From NCBI GenBank assembly GCA_036273915.1, contig DASUGR010000084.1, positions 1 to 15,543 of the forward strand: a DNA stretch of 15,543 nt, in the 5' to 3' direction. This DNA comes from PLA2 sp036273915 (lineage in GTDB: Bacteria; Planctomycetota; PLA2). The notes under the pieces were generated by a model. The model was given only the letters and a program-made list of their open reading frames with translations, was not told the origin of the DNA and made no database searches. The translations under genes were made by a program, and so were the position numbers. Within the stretch, counting starts at the first letter, position 1. Each line of letters opens with the position of its first letter. Positions 6,512 to 12,020 of this stretch are shown piece by piece.

Positions 6512-6572
6512 GTCTTAGAGCGGAGCGAAACCCTTGCGTTCTTACCGCACCGAGTACCGCTTAGCTCAAGAC
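6512..6572. repeat. interrupted inverted repeat next to the operon promoter
   Basis: GTCTTAGAGC (6512-6521) pairs with GCTCAAGAC (6564-6572) over nine base pairs with one bulged A. The right arm touches the -10 hexamer of the candidate promoter, so a full RNA hairpin would form only in read-through transcripts. Confidence 0.4.
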
Positions 6573-6599
6573 GTTAGCGGGCCCTCTGGAGGTCGTCAA
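6571..6599 (-). promoter_or_regulatory. candidate sigma70-type promoter for the signalling operon
   Basis: On the reverse strand TTGACG (6599-6594) and TAACGT (6576-6571) are separated by exactly 17 nt; the -35 matches five of six consensus bases and the -10 keeps T1, A2 and T6. Transcription would start near 6564 and leave a leader of about 370 nt before the first gene. It is the best promoter-like pair I see upstream of the operon. Confidence 0.5.
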
Positions 6600-6607
6600 G
6601 AGAGAAT

Positions 6608-6623
6608 CCACAAAATATTGTGG
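6608..6623. promoter_or_regulatory. AT-rich palindrome CCACAA-AATA-TTGTGG, possible operator
   Basis: Perfect 6-bp arms (6608-6613 and 6618-6623) flank AATA, centred about 50 nt upstream of the predicted transcription start and 8 nt beyond the -35. That is a typical site for an activator dimer. Read on the forward strand it is followed by GTCTTTTC, so a weak intrinsic terminator is the alternative. Confidence 0.45.
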
Positions 6624-6673
6624 GTCTTTTCGGATTGGTGCCCTTCCTGTGGAAGTAGGGAACCGGCCCTAGA

Positions 6674-6724
6674 GGGGAAGGGGAGGCGGGGGGGGCCGGG
6701 GGGCGCGGGGGGCCCCGGCGGGGG
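6674..6724 (+). other. G-quadruplex-type G-rich tract
   Basis: Six runs of four or more G on the forward strand (6674-6677, 6680-6683, 6688-6695, 6698-6703, 6707-6712, 6720-6724), most separated by 2-4 nt. This far exceeds the usual G3+N1-7 quadruplex pattern. In the lipoprotein mRNA it would appear as the complementary C-rich strand. Confidence 0.6.
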
Positions 6725-6737
6725 CGCCGCCGCCCCC
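6720..6737 (-). terminator. GC-only hairpin after the lipoprotein gene
   Basis: Perfect 7-bp arms GGGGGCG (6720-6726) and CGCCCCC (6731-6737) lie 25 nt after the lipoprotein stop codon. There is no U-tract in either direction, so it would be a non-canonical terminator or an mRNA-stabilising stem. Confidence 0.35.
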
Positions 6738-6762
6738 TGGACCCCCCGGGTTCCTCAAGCTC

Positions 6763-8874
6763 TCAGTATTGGACGAGGATGAGCTGGTCGTCGATGTTGC
6801 CGAAGGCGCCGTCTATGCCCGCGCTCTGGAGGAGGCCCCACCCCGGCCCGATCGGGACGAAGGGCAGGGCTCCGTTGACGGGAGCCGTGGGCATGGCCGC
6901 GAGCGGCAGCTGGCACGCGCTCCCGGCCTGGCCGAGCGCGAGGGACTGGTAGATCTCGAGCGTGTCGTCGCCCGTCAGGAAGGCCGCGTCCGGGCCCGGC
7001 GAGACCGCGAACATGCGGTTGCCGTCCGAGAGGGGCGCGACGTTCTGGATCAGGTTCGGGATGATGCTGAACGGGTCGATCGACGAGATGGTCGCGTTGA
7101 TGTGCAGGGCCTCGTCGTCGTTGCCGGTCGCCGGGACGAGGTTCGGGCCCGGGCCGAAGGCCATGAGCCCGCCGTTGCCGAACGGGGCGAGGAGCGGCGT
7201 GCCGTTGAAGGGGAGCGTCGTCGCCGCGCCGGTCGCCGGGTTCGTGTAGAGGCGGAGCGCGTTCGGCGCCGCGAGCGCCACCGCGATCCCGTTCCCGACG
7301 CGGGCGTAGGTGACGACGGCCGCCGCGGTGTTGACCGTCTGCCCGAGGAGATACGGCGTCCCCGTCCACGCGCCCCCCGTGTAGGTGAAGACCTCGAGCG
7401 CGTCGTCGCCGCCGCCGGCCAAGCCGTTCGGCCCGACGCCCGGCCCCGCGAGGAGCGAGGTCGAGAACGCGATCGGCCGCCCGATGAGGAACCGGGCGGG
7501 GAAGAGCGCCGACGTCGTCCCCGTCGACATCACGTGGGCGAGGACCGTGTCGTCCCCGTTCCAGCGCACGGCGTCGGGCCCCGCGCCCATCACGAACACC
7601 GTGTCGCCGTCGGGCGAGAAGGGGATCGAGAAATTGCCGAGCCCGGTCACGCTCGTGTCGGCGAAGGGCGCCGCGGGAACGAGCAGGGGGGCCATGGTCA
7701 CCGGCACGGCCGCGAGGCTAAGGTCCCCGACCACGAGCTCGTCGCCCTGGTTCGCGGGTGGCGCGCCGAACGGCCCGAAGACGTTGTCGACGCCCGACGA
7801 CACGAAGGCGACGCGCGCCGGCCCGATCGCCGCGATGGGCGCCACGTTCATCTGCGGGTAGATGATGAAGTCGGCGACCGGCGACGTGCGCGCGTTGGTC
7901 ACGACGAAGAAGCCCGCCCCCGCCGACCCCACGGAGTAGACGCAGAACGTGTCGGGGCCGAGGACGGCCGGGATCGAGCTGGTCGCGCTCAGGTACCCGA
8001 CCTGCGCGCCCGGCGAGCCGCGGGGCGAGACGCTCCCGATCGTGATGGCATTGGGCGGCCCGGTCACGATCCTGATCTCGTCGTCGGCGTTCCCCCAGGT
8101 GCCGTTCGCGCCCGCGGTGCAGAGCACGGCGTAGCCGTCGGCGAGCCGCACCGGCTGCGACGCGTTGCCCGCGGTCTGGAACGGCGCGCCCACCACCGCG
8201 AACGGGGACGAGTACGTGTAGCCGACGGTCGTGGGCACGTCGACCTGGGCCGACCCGGTGTCCAGCGTCACCGTGATGGCGCCGATCGGCGGCACGCCCG
8301 GGGCCACGGGCGCGCGGCCCGTCACCTGCGTGCCGTTGGCCGACACGTCCGCGGTGACGGAGCCGATGCCGTGGAAGACGACGGTCACCTGCCCGCCGAG
8401 CGGCCCGAGCGTCGTGCCGCTGATCGTGAAGGGCTCGGCGCCCGTCGGCGAGAACGTGGTCGGCGCGATCGTCTGCGGGTTCGGCGCCGAGTTCGCGTAG
8501 GTGTAGCCGTCCGGAACCTGCAGGGTCCCGCCGAACGAGCTGATCAGCACGACGTCCACCGCCCCGGCCTGGAGCCCGGGCGCGGCCGGCGTCACGACCG
8601 TGAGCTCGGTCTCGCTGATGATCGTGCGGTTGGTCCCGGCGGCGCCGCCGAACGTGATGTTTTGCACGCCGGCGGTCGCGAAGTTGGTCCCCGTGATCGT
8701 GACGAGATCGCCGCCGAAGAGGTCGACGGAGACGGCCGGGTTGATCGCGGTGACGGTGAACGTCGCCGGTCCGCCGCCACCACCGCCGCCCCCGCCCCCG
8801 CAGGCCGCGAGAAGAAGGAACGGCACAAGGGCGCCGGCACGACGCCACGTGAAGGAAGACATGTCGACCCCCAT
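6763..8874 (-). CDS. surface lipoprotein with two IPT/TIG domains and Asp-rich repeats
   Basis: A 703-residue exported lipoprotein. The signal peptide ends in the lipobox FLLLAAC with C25, followed by ten glycines as a flexible tether. Residues about 40-127 and 133-222 are two immunoglobulin-like IPT/TIG domains (ITGTNFATAGVQNITFGG; ISGTTLGPLGGQVTVVF). The rest carries a repeated signature, roughly G-x-[DN]-x(4-8)-G-x-DD-x-[LI], in seven clear copies starting near residues 256, 360, 432, 481, 576, 627 and 686, plus two weak ones near 306 and 528: a unit of about 50-70 residues, suggesting a beta-propeller. TIG domains mediate adhesion or carbohydrate contact; the aspartates may bind Ca2+ (inference). 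Start is ATG at 8874 with GGGAGGG about 7 nt upstream; ATG 8862 is the alternative. No enzyme motif is seen. It is divergent from the protease gene. Confidence 0.85.
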   Translation of the reverse strand: MGVDMSSFTWRRAGALVPFLLLAACGGGGGGGGGGPATFTVTAINPAVSVDLFGGDLVTITGTNFATAGVQNITFGGAAGTNRTIISETELTVVTPAAPGLQAGAVDVVLISSFGGTLQVPDGYTYANSAPNPQTIAPTTFSPTGAEPFTISGTTLGPLGGQVTVVFHGIGSVTADVSANGTQVTGRAPVAPGVPPIGAITVTLDTGSAQVDVPTTVGYTYSSPFAVVGAPFQTAGNASQPVRLADGYAVLCTAGANGTWGNADDEIRIVTGPPNAITIGSVSPRGSPGAQVGYLSATSSIPAVLGPDTFCVYSVGSAGAGFFVVTNARTSPVADFIIYPQMNVAPIAAIGPARVAFVSSGVDNVFGPFGAPPANQGDELVVGDLSLAAVPVTMAPLLVPAAPFADTSVTGLGNFSIPFSPDGDTVFVMGAGPDAVRWNGDDTVLAHVMSTGTTSALFPARFLIGRPIAFSTSLLAGPGVGPNGLAGGGDDALEVFTYTGGAWTGTPYLLGQTVNTAAAVVTYARVGNGIAVALAAPNALRLYTNPATGAATTLPFNGTPLLAPFGNGGLMAFGPGPNLVPATGNDDEALHINATISSIDPFSIIPNLIQNVAPLSDGNRMFAVSPGPDAAFLTGDDTLEIYQSLALGQAGSACQLPLAAMPTAPVNGALPFVPIGPGWGLLQSAGIDGAFGNIDDQLILVQY

Positions 8875-8941
8875 GAAAACACCCTCCCCCCTGAAACCCC
8901 CCGCCTCCGCTTACAAGAGTACGGCTCGTTTCGCCGGGGGC

Positions 8942-8989
8942 GAGAGGTCTGCCCCAAACCGCTGTCGCGAAATGACTTGGGGGCCTCTC
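8942..8989. repeat. imperfect inverted repeat in the divergent promoter region
   Basis: GAGAGG (8942-8947) pairs with CCTCTC (8984-8989), and GCCCCAA (8951-8957) with TTGGGG-C (8977-8984, one bulge). The loop contains TCGCGA. It sits between two divergent genes and could be an operator or a leader hairpin of the lipoprotein mRNA. The remainder of 8875-9097 holds no gene, and I see no confident promoter hexamers in it. Confidence 0.4.
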
Positions 8990-9011
8990 TCGCGTTGTCT
9001 CGCTCCGGGAC

Positions 9012-9031
9012 TGCGCGGGCGCATCCGCGCA
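9012..9031. repeat. 7-bp hairpin TGCGCGG/CCGCGCA
   Basis: Perfect arms (9012-9018 and 9025-9031) with a 6-nt loop, 67 nt before the protease start. It could lie in the protease leader. No T-tract follows. Confidence 0.35.
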
Positions 9032-9097
9032 GGCACGCTGCGCCCTTCGCGCGGGGAATCGTTGGGGGGACCGGGGGCATTTAGCCGATAGGGGTCC

Positions 9098-10663
9098 GTG
9101 CGCATCGAGGTCTCGCAGCTCGACGGGTCGGGAGCCACCTGGACGCTCGACGGGCCGGTGGTCCGGGTCGGGGCCGCCGAGAACATGGAGGTCAACCTCC
9201 CCCTCCCCGGGGTCCTCCCCCTCCACGCCGTGCTCGTGCTCGACGAGGGGGCGGCGCAGGTGCGGCCGCAGGGGCGCGTCCTCCTGAACGGCTACCCGGC
9301 GAGCGACGCCGCGCTCAACGACGGCGACGTCCTCGAGCTCGGCGAGGGCGTGCGCCTACGCGTGCGGTTCGCCGTCCGCGAGGCGCAGCCGCCGTTCGGC
9401 CCCACGCGCCTCCTCCACGGCCGCGCGGGCGCGGTGCTCACGTGCCTCTTCCTCGCGATCGTGGTCGGCGGCGCCTACCTCGCGGCGCGCGCGCGGCCGG
9501 AGGACGAGGGCGACGCCGTCGCGGCGAGGCTCGCGGGCGAGCGGATGCGGCAGGACAGCCTCCGCGCGGCCCACGAGCGGGACCAGCGGGAGCGCATCGC
9601 GACGCTCTCCCGGGAGATCCGGGGCCTCGAGGGCCGGATGGCGGAGAAGGACGACGTGGACTCGCGGATCGGCGAGGTCGAGCGCGCCATGCAGGAGATG
9701 GGCACGAGCGTGCTCGAGCGCGTGAGCACGGAGGTCGACGCGTCGATCGAGCGGCACCCGGAGCTGAAGGCGGCGCAGGATGCCGTGCAGAAGATCGAGG
9801 AGCGGGACGCCGCCGCCGCGCGCATCATCGAGACGCACGCGAGAAGCGTCTGCCTGATCCAGGGCTCCTACGGGTTCGCGCGGAAGGATGCGGACGGGAA
9901 GTGGCGGTTCCTGCGCGAGGCCGAGCCGGATCTCGTGAAGGACCTCCAGCTGGAAGGCGACAAGGTGCCTCTGACGCTTGCCGGCAAGGGCCCGGTGTTC
10001 ACCGTCGAGTACACGGGCACGGGGTTCGTGGTCGACCCGAAGGGCATCGTGCTCACGAACCGCCACATCGCGCAGCCGTGGTGGAAGAACGACTCGGCGA
10101 CGCCGCTCATCGACGACGGCTACCAGCCCCGCTTCGTCCAGCTGCGGGCCTACTTCCCGGGCCGCAAGGAGGCGGTGGACTTCGACCTCTCCCGCCTCCT
10201 CGTGTCGGCGGACGCGGATCTCGCGGCGCTCCGGCTCACGCCGTTCGAGGGGATGCCGCCCGCGCTTCCGCTGGCGCCGAAGGACTCGATCGTCGCGGGC
10301 CAGAAGGTGCTGCTGCTCGGCTACCCGTCCGGGCTCGACGCGCTCCTCGCCCGCGGCGAGGAGGATCTCGCGATCCAGGTGAGCGGCGATGTCGGCAGCG
10401 ACGCGGGGCAGCTCCTCGACGCGCTCGCGGCGAAGGGGCTCGTGCGCCCGCTGCCGACCCAGGGCCACATCGGCGACGTGCTCGACGACAAGATCCTCTT
10501 CGACGCGCCGACCGCGGTCGGCGGGTCGGGCGGGCCGCTCGTCGACATGGAGGGCCGCGTGGTGGCCGTGAACTACGGCATCCTGAAGGCGTTCTCGGGC
10601 GCGAACTTCGGCGTGCCCGTGAGCCGCGCCGAGGCCCTCCTCGCCCGCGCCCGCTCCAAGTAG
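9098..10663 (+). CDS. FHA-like / TM / coiled-coil / trypsin-like serine protease
   Basis: A 521-residue, single-span membrane protein. Residues 1-95 have the beta-rich pattern of an FHA or YscD-type cytoplasmic domain (VVRVGAAENMEVNL; LPLHAVLVLDEGAAQVRPQG; DGDVLELGEGVRLRV), but the phosphothreonine-contacting Arg and Ser of true FHA domains are absent. Residues 110-130 are a transmembrane helix preceded by basic residues, placing the FHA part inside. Residues 135-245 are charged and heptad-like, probably a coiled coil. Residues 247-521 are an HtrA/trypsin-fold protease with a complete triad: H323 in LTNRHI, D374 in DADLAAL, S477 in GGSGGPLV. No PDZ domain follows. It likely cleaves envelope proteins and may report to the cytoplasm through the FHA-like domain (inference). 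Start is GTG at 9098 with AGGGG just upstream. Confidence 0.9.
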   Translation: MRIEVSQLDGSGATWTLDGPVVRVGAAENMEVNLPLPGVLPLHAVLVLDEGAAQVRPQGRVLLNGYPASDAALNDGDVLELGEGVRLRVRFAVREAQPPFGPTRLLHGRAGAVLTCLFLAIVVGGAYLAARARPEDEGDAVAARLAGERMRQDSLRAAHERDQRERIATLSREIRGLEGRMAEKDDVDSRIGEVERAMQEMGTSVLERVSTEVDASIERHPELKAAQDAVQKIEERDAAAARIIETHARSVCLIQGSYGFARKDADGKWRFLREAEPDLVKDLQLEGDKVPLTLAGKGPVFTVEYTGTGFVVDPKGIVLTNRHIAQPWWKNDSATPLIDDGYQPRFVQLRAYFPGRKEAVDFDLSRLLVSADADLAALRLTPFEGMPPALPLAPKDSIVAGQKVLLLGYPSGLDALLARGEEDLAIQVSGDVGSDAGQLLDALAAKGLVRPLPTQGHIGDVLDDKILFDAPTAVGGSGGPLVDMEGRVVAVNYGILKAFSGANFGVPVSRAEALLARARSK

Positions 10664-10669
10664 CGGGGA

Positions 10670-10710
10670 GCGGAGGGCGCCCGGCGCCCTTCGCGGACCC
10701 CGTGCTCCGC
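10670..10710. terminator. GC-rich hairpins between convergent genes, candidate bidirectional terminator
   Basis: GGGCGCC (10675-10681) and GGCGCCC (10683-10689) form a compact perfect palindrome, nested within GCGGAG (10670-10675) and CTCCGC (10705-10710). The site lies between the stop of the protease gene and that of the convergent GIY-YIG-like gene, where a terminator serving both is expected. There is no clear T-tract. Confidence 0.4.
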
Positions 10711-10732
10711 GTCCGACGCTCCTCCGCGGCCG

Positions 10733-11020
10733 TCACGGGCCGCATTTGGGGGCATACTCGACCGCGAGCCCCATGTGCCGCACGACGAAGTTCTCCGTCG
10801 CCTCGAACAGGAAGTACGTGGGCGCGTTCTTCCGGATGCAGCGCGCCTCCTCCGTGTAGCCCGGCTTCAGGTGCATCGAGAGCCGCTCGCGCAGGTTGCC
10901 CTTGCCGACGAACACGCACCCCTCGTCGCTGAAGAGCCCGTAGACCCCGCGCACCCCCTCGGGCACGCGGGCGATCTCCTCGGGTGTGAGCGGGTGACGA
11001 GGCTGGTCAGGGAAGGGCAC
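10733..11020 (-). CDS. small GIY-YIG-like domain protein
   Basis: A 95-residue protein made almost entirely of one GIY-YIG-type fold: GVYGLF (25-30) and CVFVGKGNLRERLSMHL (35-51) correspond to the GIY and YIG strands and the following Arg helix (R44 and R46). ATENFVVRHMGLAVEYAPKCG (74-94) aligns by eye with the region of UvrC that carries the catalytic Glu and the Y-x-P-x-x-N end, putting E76 at the catalytic position. The second motif is FVG rather than YIG, so nuclease activity is uncertain. Such short stand-alone members are common and mostly uncharacterised. Start is GTG at 11020 with AGGATAGG upstream. It is divergent from the sahR-like gene, with only 85 nt between starts, so regulatory sites may be shared. 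Confidence 0.75.
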   Translation of the reverse strand: MPFPDQPRHPLTPEEIARVPEGVRGVYGLFSDEGCVFVGKGNLRERLSMHLKPGYTEEARCIRKNAPTYFLFEATENFVVRHMGLAVEYAPKCGP

Positions 11021-11059
11021 GCGCCTATCCTACTGTTGACGAAGGACTTACGGCACGAC

Positions 11060-11088
11060 TTGCGGGAGCCGATAGAGCCTGATATCTT
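11060..11088 (+). promoter_or_regulatory. promoter of the sahR-metH operon (extended -10)
   Basis: TTGCGG (11060-11065) and TATCTT (11083-11088) are spaced by 17 nt, and TG sits one base before the -10 (11080-11081), forming an extended -10 element. Transcription would start near 11095, leaving about ten bases before the ATG at 11106. Confidence 0.6.
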
Positions 11089-11107
11089 TCTATCCGGATT
11101 AAAGGAT
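11084..11107. promoter_or_regulatory. palindromic operator across the -10 and start codon of the sahR-like gene
   Basis: The half-sites ATCTTTCTATCC and GGATTAAAGGAT form a 24-bp imperfect palindrome with a perfect central ATCCGGAT (11092-11099); 18 of 24 positions are symmetric. It covers most of the -10, the start site and two bases of the ATG. A bound dimer of the regulator would block transcription of its own operon. Assignment to this regulator is inferred from position. Confidence 0.6.
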
Positions 11108-12020
11108 GAAGCTCGCCGACCAGACCGACCTCGTGCGGCTCTTCGCCGACCCGACCCGGGTCCGCCTGCTCCACCTCCTCGAGCTGGAGGAGCTCTCCGT
11201 GGCGGAGCTCACCCACATCACGCGGGTCGCGCAGTCGCGGGTCTCGACGCACTTGGGCAAGCTCCGGGAGGCGGGGCTCGTGCGCGACCGGCGCTCGGGC
11301 CCGAAGAGCTTCCACGCGCTCCGCAACGGCGACATGCCCGCAGAGGCGCGCGCCCTCTGGGACCTCCTCAAGCGGGGCGCGAAGGACCCGGTGCTCGCGC
11401 TCGACCGCCGGCGGCTCGAGGCGCTGCTGCGCGAGCGAGGCGGCGCGTGGGCGGACGCGGTCGCGGGGCACATGGAGCGCCACTACTCGCCCGGCCGCAC
11501 GTGGGAGGCGGCGCTGCGCGGCCTCCTCGGGCTCGCGCGGCTCGGCCGCGTGCTCGACATCGGGTCGGGCGACTGCGCGATCGCCGAGCTGGTCGCGCCG
11601 CGCGCGGAGTCGGTCACCTGCCTCGACGCGAGCGCGACCGTGCTCGCGGCGGGCAAGCGGCGGCTCGGACACCTCGCCTTCTGTCGCGGGGACATGCACG
11701 CGCTCCCGTTCGCCGACGGCAGCTTCGACCACGTGCTGCTGCTCGCGTGCCTCGACTACGCCACCCGGCCGGCGGCGGCCGCGGCGGAGGCGGTCCGCGT
11801 GCTCGCTCCCGGCGGCAACCTGGTCGCGGTCACGCTCAGGCGCCACGCGCACAAGGACGTCGCCGCGCGCTACCACCACGTGCAGATGGGCTTCGAGCCG
11901 CCCGACCTCCGCCGGATGTTCCCGGCGCTCGCGATCGACCTCTGCGCCGTGACCTCGGTGGAGCGACGCCCGCCCCACTTCGAGGTCCTCACGCTGCACG
12001 CGCGGAAGGAGGCCCGATGA
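11106..12020 (+). CDS. sahR: SahR-like ArsR-family regulator with methyltransferase-type sensor domain
   Basis: A 304-residue two-domain protein. Residues 8-75 are an ArsR winged helix-turn-helix (LVRLFADPTRVRLLHLL; recognition region VAQSRVSTHLGKLREAGLV). It lacks the CxC-type metal site of ArsR/SmtB sensors. A linker with HYSPGRTWEAALRGLLGL (126-143) leads to a Rossmann methyltransferase domain: motif I VLDIGSGDC (149-157), acidic strand end CLDAS (172-176), ALPFADGSFDHVLLLACLDY and VLAPGG. This is the architecture of SahR, an S-adenosylhomocysteine-responsive repressor of SAM-cycle genes in Proteobacteria whose sensor domain derives from SAM methylases. The stop codon overlaps the metH start (ATGA), and a palindrome covers its own promoter: strong support for autoregulation and control of metH. 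The 5' leader is only about ten bases, with AAAGG abutting the ATG. Confidence 0.85.
   Translation: MKLADQTDLVRLFADPTRVRLLHLLELEELSVAELTHITRVAQSRVSTHLGKLREAGLVRDRRSGPKSFHALRNGDMPAEARALWDLLKRGAKDPVLALDRRRLEALLRERGGAWADAVAGHMERHYSPGRTWEAALRGLLGLARLGRVLDIGSGDCAIAELVAPRAESVTCLDASATVLAAGKRRLGHLAFCRGDMHALPFADGSFDHVLLLACLDYATRPAAAAAEAVRVLAPGGNLVAVTLRRHAHKDVAARYHHVQMGFEPPDLRRMFPALAIDLCAVTSVERRPPHFEVLTLHARKEAR

Larger units (their letters stand above)
6192..6762. other. 571-nt regulatory gap upstream of the signalling operon
   Basis: This lies between the stop of the lipoprotein gene and the start of the HU/HATPase gene, both on the reverse strand. About 6490-6660 is much richer in A and T than the rest of the window. 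It holds a leader hairpin, an inverted repeat, a candidate promoter, an AT-rich palindrome and a G-rich tract (listed separately), plus a 10-bp palindrome GTTCCGGAAC (6306-6315). A 72-codon reverse frame (6491-6273) exists but shows no convincing protein features or ribosome site. Confidence 0.6.

Noticed and set aside
4077..6518. An 813-codon open frame on the forward strand antisense to the signalling operon
   Set aside because: High GC keeps antisense frames open. The translation is rich in Arg, Glu, His, Val and Leu with no domain, while the reverse-strand genes show intact motifs throughout.
6608..6631. Intrinsic terminator on the forward strand
   Set aside because: The hairpin plus CTTTTC looks terminator-like, but no forward-strand gene lies upstream for it to end, and its position beside a reverse-strand promoter fits an operator better.
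6769..9084. A 771-codon forward frame antisense to the lipoprotein gene
   Set aside because: Its product is low-complexity Arg/Asp/Glu/Gly/Val and mirrors the lipoprotein codons; the reverse strand has a signal peptide, lipobox and TIG domains.
9098..9382. A canonical phosphothreonine-binding FHA domain
   Set aside because: The conserved Arg of the GR motif and the Ser of the SxxH motif are replaced, and the NG pair occurs without the usual surrounding residues.
10775..12016. A long upstream extension of the metH frame
   Set aside because: It runs through the GIY-YIG-like and sahR-like genes in a different frame. MetH homology begins at MIRDLLRERVLVLDGAMGT after a strong AAGGAGG site.
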